A stretch of 64,000 nt of DNA from Gemmatimonadota bacterium (GTDB lineage: Bacteria; Gemmatimonadota; Gemmatimonadetes; Gemmatimonadales; GWC2-71-9). The notes under the pieces were generated by a model. The model was not told the DNA's origin and made no database searches. It saw only the letters and a list, made by a program, of their open reading frames with translations. The position numbers and the translations under genes were made by a program. This document shows positions 25,989-34,236 of the stretch, piece after piece; positions within the stretch are counted from its first letter, which is position 1, and the number at the start of each line of letters is the position of its first letter. Location: assembly GCA_029262195.1 (NCBI GenBank), contig JAJCZX010000010.1, positions 1 to 64,000 on the forward strand. Direction: 5' to 3'.

Positions 25989-26019
25989 AAAAAAAGAGAG
26001 TGCGCGTGGCACTCTCTTT
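25989..26019 (-). terminator. Terminator downstream of tRNA-Asn
   Basis: On the minus strand an 11-bp stem (AAAGAGAGTGC with GCACTCTCTTT, 26019-26009 and 26003-25993) with a 5-nt loop runs into a T-tract (A-run at 25989-25995 on the plus strand). It begins 7 bp after the tRNA. Confidence 0.92.
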
Positions 26020-26025
26020 CCAAAG

Positions 26026-26098
26026 CTCCCCCGGTTGGACTCGAACCAACGACAAGCGGATTAACAGTCCGCTGCTCTACCAACTGAGCTACAGGGGA
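26026..26098 (-). tRNA. tRNA-Asn (anticodon GTT)
   Basis: Reading the minus strand: acceptor TCCCCTG with CGGGGGA, discriminator G, a standard D arm, anticodon stem GCGGA/TCCGC with loop CTGTTAA (anticodon GTT), and T arm with TTCGAGT. 73 nt, CCA not encoded, followed by a strong terminator. Confidence 0.97.
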
Positions 26099-26171
26099 TT
26101 GAATTTTGTGGATAACGATTCTAACCAGGAACGGGCCAGTATTCAACCGCCGACTCGAACGACCGCCCTCC

Positions 26172-26795
26172 CTACTGCCTGACCAAAATCGCGATTGAGA
26201 GCAGCAGCTGAGCCGCCGAGAGAGCAATGAGTATGTCTCCTGCAGTTATGCTCTTTCGGTTTACAAATACCTGGTCACCTGATCGGATGCCGAGATCCTG
26301 AAGCGTTCGCCCGTGCAGTGCATTGTCCTGGAAACTAAAACGCAGGGCCTGGCCGTCTCTGAGGAGGCGGATCTTGTTGAGGTCGCCGTCCGGACTGGCC
26401 CCACCCGCCAGCGCGATCATGTCGAAAACGGTCATCGTCGGATCGACAGTATACAGTCCCGGGTTCATGATATGGCCGAGCACAGCCATCCTGAACAGGG
26501 GGGTTACGGTCACGAACGGGCGGTTGAAAATATTGCCCAGCGCTGTGCCCACGGAATCTCTGAGGTCGTTGAGTTTCAGGTCATTGGTGTTAAGCTCGCC
26601 GATTCCGGGATAGGTGATGATTCCCTCGACGTTTACCTGAAACTCGCCCGAAAATTCTTCATGCCCCCAGACGTCGACCCGAATAATATCGCCGGGCTTG
26701 AGGGTGTAGATCGAATCATTTGTGACGACGAGGCCTCTTCGCTGTGCCGCGAGAGGGCTGGCAAAGAGGAGGAGAACCATGAGTGTTTTTTTCAT
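26172..26795 (-). CDS. Polysaccharide export (Wza-like) SLBB protein
   Basis: From ATG 26795 the product begins MKKTLMVLLLFASPLAAQ, a signal peptide; the frame extends 13 codons further without support. 207 residues. The poly-export domain (LKPGDIIRVDVWGHEEFSGE, then TYPGIGELNTNDL) is followed by one SLBB domain (MNPGLYTVDPTMTVFDMIALAGG) and a C-terminal hydrophobic helix (DILIALSAAQLLLSIAILV). Smaller than Wza, which has several SLBB repeats. It stands without capsule genes nearby; substrate unknown. Confidence 0.83.
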   Translation of the reverse strand: MKKTLMVLLLFASPLAAQRRGLVVTNDSIYTLKPGDIIRVDVWGHEEFSGEFQVNVEGIITYPGIGELNTNDLKLNDLRDSVGTALGNIFNRPFVTVTPLFRMAVLGHIMNPGLYTVDPTMTVFDMIALAGGASPDGDLNKIRLLRDGQALRFSFQDNALHGRTLQDLGIRSGDQVFVNRKSITAGDILIALSAAQLLLSIAILVRQ

Positions 26796-26842
26796 GGCCG
26801 TAAAGATTGCGACTCTTGGTCGCGCGGTCAACAACTAATACT

Positions 26843-29614
26843 TCAATCTGCGTTTAAAACCGGTGCCAGGAATTGGCCTGTATGTGAACCGGAAGCTGCT
26901 ATCTGCTCCGGTGTGCCGACAGCTACCACAGTTCCCCCCGCCGGACCTCCTTCCGGTCCCATATCTATTACCCAGTCGGCTCGTTTGACCAGGTCCAGGT
27001 TATGCTCGATTACAATGACGGTGTGTCCGGCGTCTACCAGTCTGTCGAGTACCTTGGCCAGAACAAAAACATCAGACGAATGCAGACCGGTTGTCGGCTC
27101 GTCGAGTATGTAGAGTCTGCGTCCGCCCTTCGAGACCGTGGCCAACTGTCGGGCGATTTTCAGGCGTTGTGCCTCCCCGCCCGAAAGGGTTGTGGCCGGT
27201 TGTCCGAGTTTCAGGTAACCCAAACCTACCTGCTGTAAACGCCATAGGGCCCGGCCGAGTTTGTCCTGATGTTTGAAGCGTAATATGGCCTCGTCGACGG
27301 TGAGGTTCAGGACATCCGCGATCGAAAAGCCTGCTATTTTCACCTCGCGAACCTCTCTCTCGTACCGGGTTCCGTCGCACCGTTCGCATGCTACGAAAAC
27401 GTCCGCCATAAAGACCATTTCCACGATGATGAAACCGGCTCCATCACAATTTTTGCAGCGCCCTCCGCCATGAGCGTTAAAGCTGAACGTCGTCGGGGTG
27501 TACCCCCGTGCCTGGGAGAGCGGTTGTCGGGCGAAGAGGCTTCTCACATCGTCGAAGCCCTTCACATAGGTGACCGGATTCGATCGCGGTGATTTTCCGA
27601 TTGGAGTCTGGTCAACAAGGACGACATCGTCGAGATGCTTCCAACCCGTCAAAGACGAAATGCTGCCGATCTGCTCTCCCAGGTGTTCCTTGGCTCCGTG
27701 ACTTCCTTTTACTCTTTTGGCCAACTGTCGGTAAAGAACGTTGTGCACCAGAGTGGACTTTCCAGATCCCGAGACTCCGGTGACCACAGTGAGGCAGTTC
27801 AGTGGAAAATCCACATCCAATTTCTTGATGTTGTTGAGTGTGGCGCCTTTCATCGATATTGCTCTGTTGCCAGGCGTGCGACGCAACACCGGGACAGGAA
27901 TCGTTCTTTCGCCGTTGAGGTAGGCGCCTGTAGCAGTGTCCGAACCGATAGAACCGATTGGGCCTGCGAACACGAGTTCGCCTCCCTGCTCACCGCTTTT
28001 CGGTCCTAACTCAACGATCCAGTCGGCCTTTTTCACCGTGTCCATGTCGTGTTCGACTACGAGAACGGTGTTACCTGCATCGCGGAGTTTTTCCAGGAGT
28101 GAAATCAGCCTGGCTGTGTCGCGAGAGTGCAGCCCAATTGTGGGTTCGTCGAGGACATAGAGTGTGTCCATCAGGTTGGCCCCGAGGGCGTTGGAAAGGG
28201 ATATTCGTTGCGCTTCGCCGCCCGAGAGTGTGCGCGTCTGGCGGTCGAAGGTCAGATACCCGAGCCCAACGTCGTCAAGGAAACTCGCGCGGGCTTTGAG
28301 TTCTTTGAGGATCGGCTGTGCGATCGAGGACTTGAGCTCACCAAGCTCCAGATTTTTCAGCCAGGTCAATAATTGGGGCGGCGTCATGTTCGCGACCTCA
28401 CCCATTCTGCTGCCGCCAACCCGAACGGCAAGAGCGTCTGGTTTGAGCCTGTTCCCTGAGCATTCTGGACAGGTCTGAGCTTTCTGATACTGACGGAGAA
28501 AAACCCGGATGTACTGTTTGTATCTCTTCTTCTCCAGTCCTTGCAAAAAGGGTATCGCGCCCACAAACCGTCCGGACTTACCGTATAGCAGGAGGTTGCG
28601 ATCCATCTCCTTCAGTTTGCTCCAGGCGATGTCGGTGCCGATTCCGTGTTTCTCTGCGGTTGATCGAAGCAGGGTACGACGGGAGGTGTACCGCGGCTTG
28701 GTCCACGGGTCGATGGCACCCTGTTGCAGGGTTGCTGAGCGGTCCGGTACAATAAGTGCTTCGTCGTATTCCAGCACGGCACCGAAGCCGCTGCAAGTGT
28801 CACATGCGCCGTGGGGGTTGTTGAAAGAGAAGAGTGAAGGGGTGAGTCGTGTGCCGGGCGTTTCGCATTCGATGCAACGCAACGCTTGCGAAAATTTGAT
28901 GCTTTCTTCTCCCCGTACTTCTGCAGTGCCCGACCCTTCCACGAAAGCGGTGGCTATCGAGTCGGCGAGGCGGCTCCTTTTTTTTTCTGAAGTAGTTGTT
29001 CGATCCACAACGACAGAAAGTTTCGAGTTATCGAGCGATACGTTTTTGGGTAAGTCGTCGATACGGTGCACGTCGTCGCCTATCATGACCCGGACGAACC
29101 CCAGACTGCTCAGGGTTTCGAGCATTACGTCGTGCGACGCTCTGGGTGGTTTGAAGAGGATCGTGACGGATTGACCATCCATTGTGTCCAGGACCTGCTG
29201 CGTCGCAGAGCTGGGCGAATCAGATTGCACGAGGGCGTCGCATTTGCGACAGTGTGGGACACCGGCCCGCGCCCAGAGAAGCCTCAAATAGTCCTGGATT
29301 TCGGTGGCGGTGCCTACAGTGGACCGGCTGCTTGTGGTCGGGTTTTTTTGCTCGATTGCAACCGAAGGTGAGATGCCTTCCAACCTCCCAACGTCTGGTT
29401 TGGCCATCCTTTCCAGAAACTGTTTGGCGTAGGTTGATAGCGATTCCACGTAGCGACGTTGGCCTTCGGCGTAGATAGTGTCGAACGCCAACGAGCTTTT
29501 GCCCGATCCTGAGGGCCCGGTGACGATAGTCAGTGCCCGACGCGGAATGCGGACAGTAATGCCCTTCAAGTTATTTTGACGGGCTTCGTGGACGATGAGG
29601 TCTTTGTGCGACAT
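26843..29614 (-). CDS. uvrA: Excinuclease ABC subunit A
   Basis: 923 residues from ATG 29614 (a GTG two codons earlier is also possible). Two ABC modules: GPSGSGKSS near residue 33 and GVSGSGKST in the second half, each with signature LSGGEAQR and DEPT Walker B (LDEPTIGLHS; LDEPTTGLHSSD). Zinc modules with CxxC pairs (CRKCDAL, CDTCSGFG, CKNCDGAG, CERCDG) are intact. UvrA recognises bulky DNA lesions with UvrB. Divergent from the flippase-like gene; no LexA-type box was recognised in the 82-bp gap. Confidence 0.98.
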   Translation of the reverse strand: MSHKDLIVHEARQNNLKGITVRIPRRALTIVTGPSGSGKSSLAFDTIYAEGQRRYVESLSTYAKQFLERMAKPDVGRLEGISPSVAIEQKNPTTSSRSTVGTATEIQDYLRLLWARAGVPHCRKCDALVQSDSPSSATQQVLDTMDGQSVTILFKPPRASHDVMLETLSSLGFVRVMIGDDVHRIDDLPKNVSLDNSKLSVVVDRTTTSEKKRSRLADSIATAFVEGSGTAEVRGEESIKFSQALRCIECETPGTRLTPSLFSFNNPHGACDTCSGFGAVLEYDEALIVPDRSATLQQGAIDPWTKPRYTSRRTLLRSTAEKHGIGTDIAWSKLKEMDRNLLLYGKSGRFVGAIPFLQGLEKKRYKQYIRVFLRQYQKAQTCPECSGNRLKPDALAVRVGGSRMGEVANMTPPQLLTWLKNLELGELKSSIAQPILKELKARASFLDDVGLGYLTFDRQTRTLSGGEAQRISLSNALGANLMDTLYVLDEPTIGLHSRDTARLISLLEKLRDAGNTVLVVEHDMDTVKKADWIVELGPKSGEQGGELVFAGPIGSIGSDTATGAYLNGERTIPVPVLRRTPGNRAISMKGATLNNIKKLDVDFPLNCLTVVTGVSGSGKSTLVHNVLYRQLAKRVKGSHGAKEHLGEQIGSISSLTGWKHLDDVVLVDQTPIGKSPRSNPVTYVKGFDDVRSLFARQPLSQARGYTPTTFSFNAHGGGRCKNCDGAGFIIVEMVFMADVFVACERCDGTRYEREVREVKIAGFSIADVLNLTVDEAILRFKHQDKLGRALWRLQQVGLGYLKLGQPATTLSGGEAQRLKIARQLATVSKGGRRLYILDEPTTGLHSSDVFVLAKVLDRLVDAGHTVIVIEHNLDLVKRADWVIDMGPEGGPAGGTVVAVGTPEQIAASGSHTGQFLAPVLNAD

Positions 29615-29702
29615 GGGCACGAAGGTTAGCGACCCTTAGGTGCTTGATTCAAGTTTCAAAACCATTGACGGCGGACCCTCGAATCCCCTAGGTTGCCAAC
29701 GC

Positions 29703-30791
29703 ATGGCAATTACTCCAAAACTCCTGAGCCGTGGCCTAGAGGTCTTTACTGCACTGTCCCTCCTCGGGTTCGTCAGCTTCCTTTTTTTCACGAGCAATCT
29801 CGACGCCTTCCTTTCAACGATGGTTTCGTTGCAGTGGGGTTGGGTGCTGGCAGGAATTGCGCTTGCCTCACTTGACTGGGTTGGTGGTGGGATGAGGATA
29901 TGGGTCCTGCTTAGGCACCTGAGGCCTGATGCACCGTTCAAGGGGTCAATTATCGCCGGCGGCCTCGCGGCCTGGGGTAGTATTATCACGCCATCTCAGA
30001 CCGGTGGTGGCCCCCTGATGATTTACGCGCTGAAGCGTCATGGTGTGCCGATGCACGAATCAATCATCATCGCGCTGATGACCTTTATCGCGACAATCAT
30101 TTTTTACGGGCTTGCAGGGCCGTTTGCACTTTTACTGGGCGCCGGGAAGGCTCTCGAAGAACGAAACGTGCTCGGCCAGTCGATGACGCTCTACGACCTG
30201 TTCATGGTGAGTCTGGGTGGGTTCATTTCGATTGGAGTCGTCATCATTATTCTCGTGATGTTCCCTTCGATCGTAGCGAGGCTTGCCAGGAAACTGGGCG
30301 CCTGGCTGAGGGCGCGGGGCAAGCTGGGCCTGGCTGACCGGGTTCAGAAGGCCGAGGACGGAGTCAAGCAGTCGCACGATTGTCTCGTGACATTCTTTAA
30401 TAATTGGAGAGGTTGGGCGGCATTGGGTGGGGCTGTCTTCATGTCGGCGTTCGCGTTTGCCAACCGCCTGCTGGCGGGTTTTGTTGTCCTTCGAATGCTT
30501 GGAGTTCACGCCAATTTTGTCGACGTTTTGCTCTTGCAGACCCTGATAACATTCCTTTTATACTTTGCGCCTACTCCAGGAGGCGCCGGAATCGCGGAAT
30601 TGCTGTCTTTTGCCGTGATGGCGATCTATATGCCTGATGATCAGGTGCCTTCCTATCTGTTTCTATGGCGTTTTGTGACCAGCTATTTGACCGTTGGGGT
30701 GGGCTCGGTGGTATTTTGGTGGTGGCTCAAAGGGGCGACCCAAAAGGGTGACCTGTTGTCTGAGCCCGTTGAGGCTGCCGGTGGGGAATAA
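29703..30791 (+). CDS. LPG-synthase-type integral membrane protein (UPF0104)
   Basis: 362 residues from ATG 29703; the frame is open from 29640 but the earlier part has no hydrophobic character. About eight transmembrane helices in the pattern of the lysylphosphatidylglycerol synthase membrane domain, with family motifs GGGMRIWVLL, SQTGGGPLMIYAL, and FAPTPGGAGIAELL. These proteins are thought to flip or present lipids. There is no aminoacyl-transferase domain, so lipid transport is more likely than synthesis. Confidence 0.82.
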   Translation: MAITPKLLSRGLEVFTALSLLGFVSFLFFTSNLDAFLSTMVSLQWGWVLAGIALASLDWVGGGMRIWVLLRHLRPDAPFKGSIIAGGLAAWGSIITPSQTGGGPLMIYALKRHGVPMHESIIIALMTFIATIIFYGLAGPFALLLGAGKALEERNVLGQSMTLYDLFMVSLGGFISIGVVIIILVMFPSIVARLARKLGAWLRARGKLGLADRVQKAEDGVKQSHDCLVTFFNNWRGWAALGGAVFMSAFAFANRLLAGFVVLRMLGVHANFVDVLLLQTLITFLLYFAPTPGGAGIAELLSFAVMAIYMPDDQVPSYLFLWRFVTSYLTVGVGSVVFWWWLKGATQKGDLLSEPVEAAGGE

Positions 30792-30874
30792 TCGAGCGAC
30801 CCCGGTTGGTTGCTTCATGCCTTTTCGAGTACTAGTTTTCGCTGCCCCAAGCCGAATCACGAGGGATTTGCCGG

Positions 30875-32299
30875 ATGTCGTATCTTGAGTTTGGGGGTCA
30901 GCGCATGTCCGTGGAGCCCGGAGAGGGCTACATCGGCAGCGATGCCTCCAACAAAGTAGTAATACAAGAAAAAGACGTAGCTGCCCGCCACGCGCACATT
31001 ACTGCGTCGGCGGACGGCCAGGTTTCCGTCAAAATTGTTGACGAATCTGTGGTTGTGAGAATCAATGGCGTTCCTCTTGGCCCACAACCCCATCCTTTAC
31101 TGCATGGGGACAAGATCGGGATCGGCGCCGCCGAAATTCTCTTCGCTGAAGAAACCACCAGCGGCAGTACTCAGTATGTGAGCGCCGTTGATGCCCAACG
31201 TTTAGCCGGCCTTGGAGCTGCTTCGAAGTCAAAATCGCCCGGCCAGGCGACCGCCGCAACCGGGGGACGATTGGTGTGTCTCACCGATGGGCGAGAATAC
31301 ACCATCAGCGGGTCGGTACGGTTTGGCCGCGAAGCCGGTTGTGATATCGTAGTTACTTCAAAGAACGTGTCCCGCAAGCACGCGGAAATAGTTGTAACCC
31401 CGACCGGTTACATGCTCATCGATACGAGCACCAATGGGACGCTGGTTAACGGAACGCGAGTTCAAGGACAACAACTGCTGTCCAGGGCTGATGTAGTCCG
31501 GGTTGGGGACGACGATTTCCGGTTTTATGCGGATGTTTCCCAAAAGCCTTCCACGGCCTCACCTTCGGTCGCATCCGCACCGCCAACACCTCCGGTCGCC
31601 ACCACTCCACCCGCTTCCCCGTCGCCTCCAGTGGCTACGCCCTCGCCTCCGCCTGGCGCAGGAAACAGACTTAACAACACGATGCATGGCATTCCCGCTG
31701 CAGTGCGCCCATCGGCACCGGAAAGGCTGCCTCCATTGGTCGACAATCGGCTGAACGACACGATGCATGGTATTCCGGGAGGAGCTCCAGTTACTCCTCC
31801 GTCGCCGCCGAAACCTCCGACGCCTCCAGCTCCGCCTGTCCGGCAGACACCTCCTGCGCCACCGGCGAGGCCTTCCGTCCCGCCGAAGGAACCAGCGGCC
31901 GGGGCAGGTCCGGCAGTCCTTGCCAATCTGGTTATTCGCAGTGGTACTCTCCTCGGGCAACGATTGCCGGTTCGGGTACCGATTGTTAACATCGGGCGGG
32001 CCGATTACAACGATCTGGTGATCCCCGAGGACAGCGTATCCACGCAACACGCCAAGCTACAAAGGCGAGAAGGCATGTGGTTTTTGATCGATCTTGATTC
32101 GACCAACGGCACGTTTGTCGATGGGGAAAAGGTCACCGAAGATGTGCCACTAGCTCCGGGGGCTGTTGTGCGTTTCGGCGAGATAAAGACTTTCTTTGAG
32201 CCGATTGATGACACTGTTGACGCTGCCAAGGGTTCTTCCACCAAGATGATGAGTGCCATCAAAATGCCGCCCCGTCCCCCGGAGGGTAATCCGTCGTGA
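30875..32299 (+). CDS. Triple FHA-domain protein with a proline-rich linker
   Basis: 474 residues. FHA1 (about 5-90) is divergent. FHA2 (about 130-220) has RFGREAGCDIVV, SRKHAEI and STNGTLVNGTRV; FHA3 (about 350-445) has NIGRADYNDLVI, STQHAKL and STNGTFVDGEKV, so both keep the phosphothreonine-binding Arg, Ser and Asn. The Pro/Ala/Ser linker (225-345) contains two near-identical peptides, NRLNNTMHGIP at 264 and NRLNDTMHGIP at 291. The protein binds phosphothreonine partners and is translationally coupled (4-bp overlap) to a PP2C phosphatase. The kinase is not in the window. Confidence 0.9.
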   Translation: MSYLEFGGQRMSVEPGEGYIGSDASNKVVIQEKDVAARHAHITASADGQVSVKIVDESVVVRINGVPLGPQPHPLLHGDKIGIGAAEILFAEETTSGSTQYVSAVDAQRLAGLGAASKSKSPGQATAATGGRLVCLTDGREYTISGSVRFGREAGCDIVVTSKNVSRKHAEIVVTPTGYMLIDTSTNGTLVNGTRVQGQQLLSRADVVRVGDDDFRFYADVSQKPSTASPSVASAPPTPPVATTPPASPSPPVATPSPPPGAGNRLNNTMHGIPAAVRPSAPERLPPLVDNRLNDTMHGIPGGAPVTPPSPPKPPTPPAPPVRQTPPAPPARPSVPPKEPAAGAGPAVLANLVIRSGTLLGQRLPVRVPIVNIGRADYNDLVIPEDSVSTQHAKLQRREGMWFLIDLDSTNGTFVDGEKVTEDVPLAPGAVVRFGEIKTFFEPIDDTVDAAKGSSTKMMSAIKMPPRPPEGNPS

Positions 32300-33033
32300 C
32301 TCTGCGAATTATTGGTGCGGGACGCACGGATGTCGGCGTTGTGCGATCTGGCAACGAAGACAATTATTTGATGATCCCGGACGAAGGCGCCTATATAGTG
32401 GCCGACGGAATGGGAGGACACGCGGCTGGCGAGGTTGCCAGCGAAATGGCGGTTCGCATCGTTGCGCGTGAACTTGTTGGCGCCTCGGCGGACCCTCACG
32501 AAGCTGCGGGCGAAAGGATGCGTGGCGCTCTGCGCACGGCCAACGAGGTGATCTTTCAAAGGACCGTTGAGGAGCAGGACAAACGGGGAATGGGCACGAC
32601 AGTCACGGCCATGCTCGTCAGTGGTTCCAGATATCTCATCGGCCAGGTAGGGGATAGCCGCGCGTACGTTTTGCGAGATGGTCGTTTTGATCAGCTGACC
32701 AAGGACCATTCTTACGTCCAGGAGCAGGTCGATGCCGGTTACCTCACGCCGGAGCAGGCCAGGGTTCATCCATACAGCAACGTGATCACGCGCTGTGTTG
32801 GCGCCAACGAAGACGTATGGCCGGATGTCTATGCCGGGACTCTCCATCCCAACGACCTCTACCTGTTGGCCTCCGACGGGCTGACCGGAATGCTCGAGGA
32901 CCATGAAGTCGAAGAAATTATCAAAAAAGACACCGACCTTGAGCAAAAACTTGACGAGTTAATTACCGAGGGTAATGCCCGCGGTGGACTCGACAACATA
33001 ACGGTGGTTCTGGTTCGCGTAGAAGCGGCTTGA
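32296..33033 (+). CDS. PP2C-family Ser/Thr protein phosphatase (Stp1/PrpC type)
   Basis: 245 residues from GTG 32296, overlapping the FHA gene stop. All metal-binding motifs are present: RSGNEDNYLMI, VADGMGGHAAGE, GTTVTAMLV, GDSRAYVLRDG, LASDGLTGML and LDNITVVLV. It dephosphorylates targets of Hanks-type kinases and is the natural partner of the FHA protein before it. Confidence 0.95.
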   Translation: MTLRIIGAGRTDVGVVRSGNEDNYLMIPDEGAYIVADGMGGHAAGEVASEMAVRIVARELVGASADPHEAAGERMRGALRTANEVIFQRTVEEQDKRGMGTTVTAMLVSGSRYLIGQVGDSRAYVLRDGRFDQLTKDHSYVQEQVDAGYLTPEQARVHPYSNVITRCVGANEDVWPDVYAGTLHPNDLYLLASDGLTGMLEDHEVEEIIKKDTDLEQKLDELITEGNARGGLDNITVVLVRVEAA

Positions 33034-33049
33034 ACCCCTCGGCTTTGCT

Positions 33050-33271
33050 TTGACCTTGCCCGAAACCCAGGGCCCCAACGCCCCGCTCGTCGGCAAAGTC
33101 GCCGCGGCTAACCTCGCCGCAATTCTCTATGCACTAGAAGTTTGCGCAGTGTCTATGGATACAGCCAATCGTCCGGAGGACTCCAAATATTACAGAGCGC
33201 TGGCGTCGGAGCTGGCGGTTGCCGGTGGAACGCCGTCAGATGATGGAGTAGGGCGCGCCGAAACCGATTAA
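33050..33271 (+). CDS. Small hypothetical protein, 73 aa
   Basis: Starts at TTG 33050, 16 bp after the phosphatase, with a helical core (VAAANLAAILYALEVCAVSM; KYYRALASELAVAG). Composition matches neighbouring genes. The 3' end overlaps the convergent nucleoside-deoxyribosyltransferase-like gene by 4 bp. No family recognised and no clear ribosome binding site. Confidence 0.5.
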   Translation: MTLPETQGPNAPLVGKVAAANLAAILYALEVCAVSMDTANRPEDSKYYRALASELAVAGGTPSDDGVGRAETD

Positions 33272-34149
33272 ATTTTCCACTTCCGAGTTGGATCCAACGG
33301 TTGAGTGAGGTCGTGCAATGTGAATTTGTGTTGACGTGCAGCGTGTACGAGGATTTGACGGGTACGATCATTAGCTTCCGCCTCAACCGACACGTGAGCC
33401 AAGCCTTTGCCTATGTCTGCGGTGTTTGCGGTTTGGACGATTTCCAATCCCCTTACCTCGGTCTCGAAACCCCCAGAATTTGAGGTAGGGCCCTCGAAAA
33501 TATATCCTCTGAGGTGTTTTCGCTCCGGCCCTTTTTTGTCAACTTGCTCTAACTCAAGTCGAGTGAGCTGCGATTCTAGGCGGTCCAATGCTCTGACAAT
33601 GTATGTGTTTATTTCACTTTCTTGGCCGGTTCCCGCTTTAATCACCTCGGCTTCTGCAACTCTATAAATTGGGTTGTCCCGCTCTTCATCCTTTATTTCG
33701 AATGCAGATTCCACGTAACTGCGCAATTCCTTCTCGAGGATTCTGCCTCCCCCTATGTCGTTTACGTAGGGGATAGTCCGCTGGTCGGCGACGTCAAACG
33801 GCAGGTCGGTGCCTTCGACAGCGATAGTAATGACAGGTTTGCGAGATGCGTGGCGTACCGCTAGCTCATACATCACGTTTGGGTTCAGGCCGGTGAGGTC
33901 AACAACAACAAGATCATCAGTCAACAGCCTGCCGATAACTTGTTTGGTTATCGAACCCGGTTGATCCATTTCGTGGGCAGCCTTTATGTCGCCAAACCCG
34001 AGTTCTTCCAGCGCCGGCCGGATAACCGCAGCAATCAAGTCGTCGGTCAAACGCCGTTCCGGGGAGTCCTTGTCTCCGATCCGGGCAACAACAAACGCTG
34101 AGCGGCTTGGGGTTCTTTGGTTGGGTCCCGCAGGTTTCCCAGTCATCAC
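33268..34149 (-). CDS. Nucleoside 2-deoxyribosyltransferase/TIR-like domain protein
   Basis: 293 residues. The N-terminal 130 residues form a Rossmann-like domain: SAFVVARIGDKDSPERRLTD, DDLVVVDLTGLNPNVMYELA and VRHASRKPVITIAVEG. The NPNVMYELA-x-RHA segment is the signature of nucleoside-deoxyribosyltransferase-like proteins, in which Glu is the catalytic nucleophile; the fold is shared with TIR NADases. Residues 150-215 form a helical charged linker and the C-terminal 80 residues an uncharacterised domain. It could hydrolyse nucleosides or NAD-like molecules; a defence role is possible but unproven. It lies downstream of an HD hydrolase. Confidence 0.65.
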   Translation of the reverse strand: MMTGKPAGPNQRTPSRSAFVVARIGDKDSPERRLTDDLIAAVIRPALEELGFGDIKAAHEMDQPGSITKQVIGRLLTDDLVVVDLTGLNPNVMYELAVRHASRKPVITIAVEGTDLPFDVADQRTIPYVNDIGGGRILEKELRSYVESAFEIKDEERDNPIYRVAEAEVIKAGTGQESEINTYIVRALDRLESQLTRLELEQVDKKGPERKHLRGYIFEGPTSNSGGFETEVRGLEIVQTANTADIGKGLAHVSVEAEANDRTRQILVHAARQHKFTLHDLTQPLDPTRKWKI

Positions 34150-34163
34150 TTCTTCCGTGTCTC

Positions 34164-34199
34164 GGTCGAAGAAGAAGGTAACCGAGACCCTGCGACTTG
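34164..34199. repeat. Inverted repeat between HD hydrolase and deoxyribosyltransferase-like gene
   Basis: TCTCGGT near 34167 pairs with ACCGAGA near 34190 around a GAAGAAGAA-type loop. There is no T-tract, so it may be an attenuating RNA hairpin or processing site between the two leftward genes instead of a terminator. Confidence 0.45.
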
Positions 34200-34236
34200 G
34201 CCACGGATTGGTTCCGAAACTGCGTATTGATCCCGC

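Noticed and set aside
26313..29478. Several long rightward frames opposite uvrA and the export protein
   Set aside because: They mirror highly conserved genes on the other strand and show no domain.
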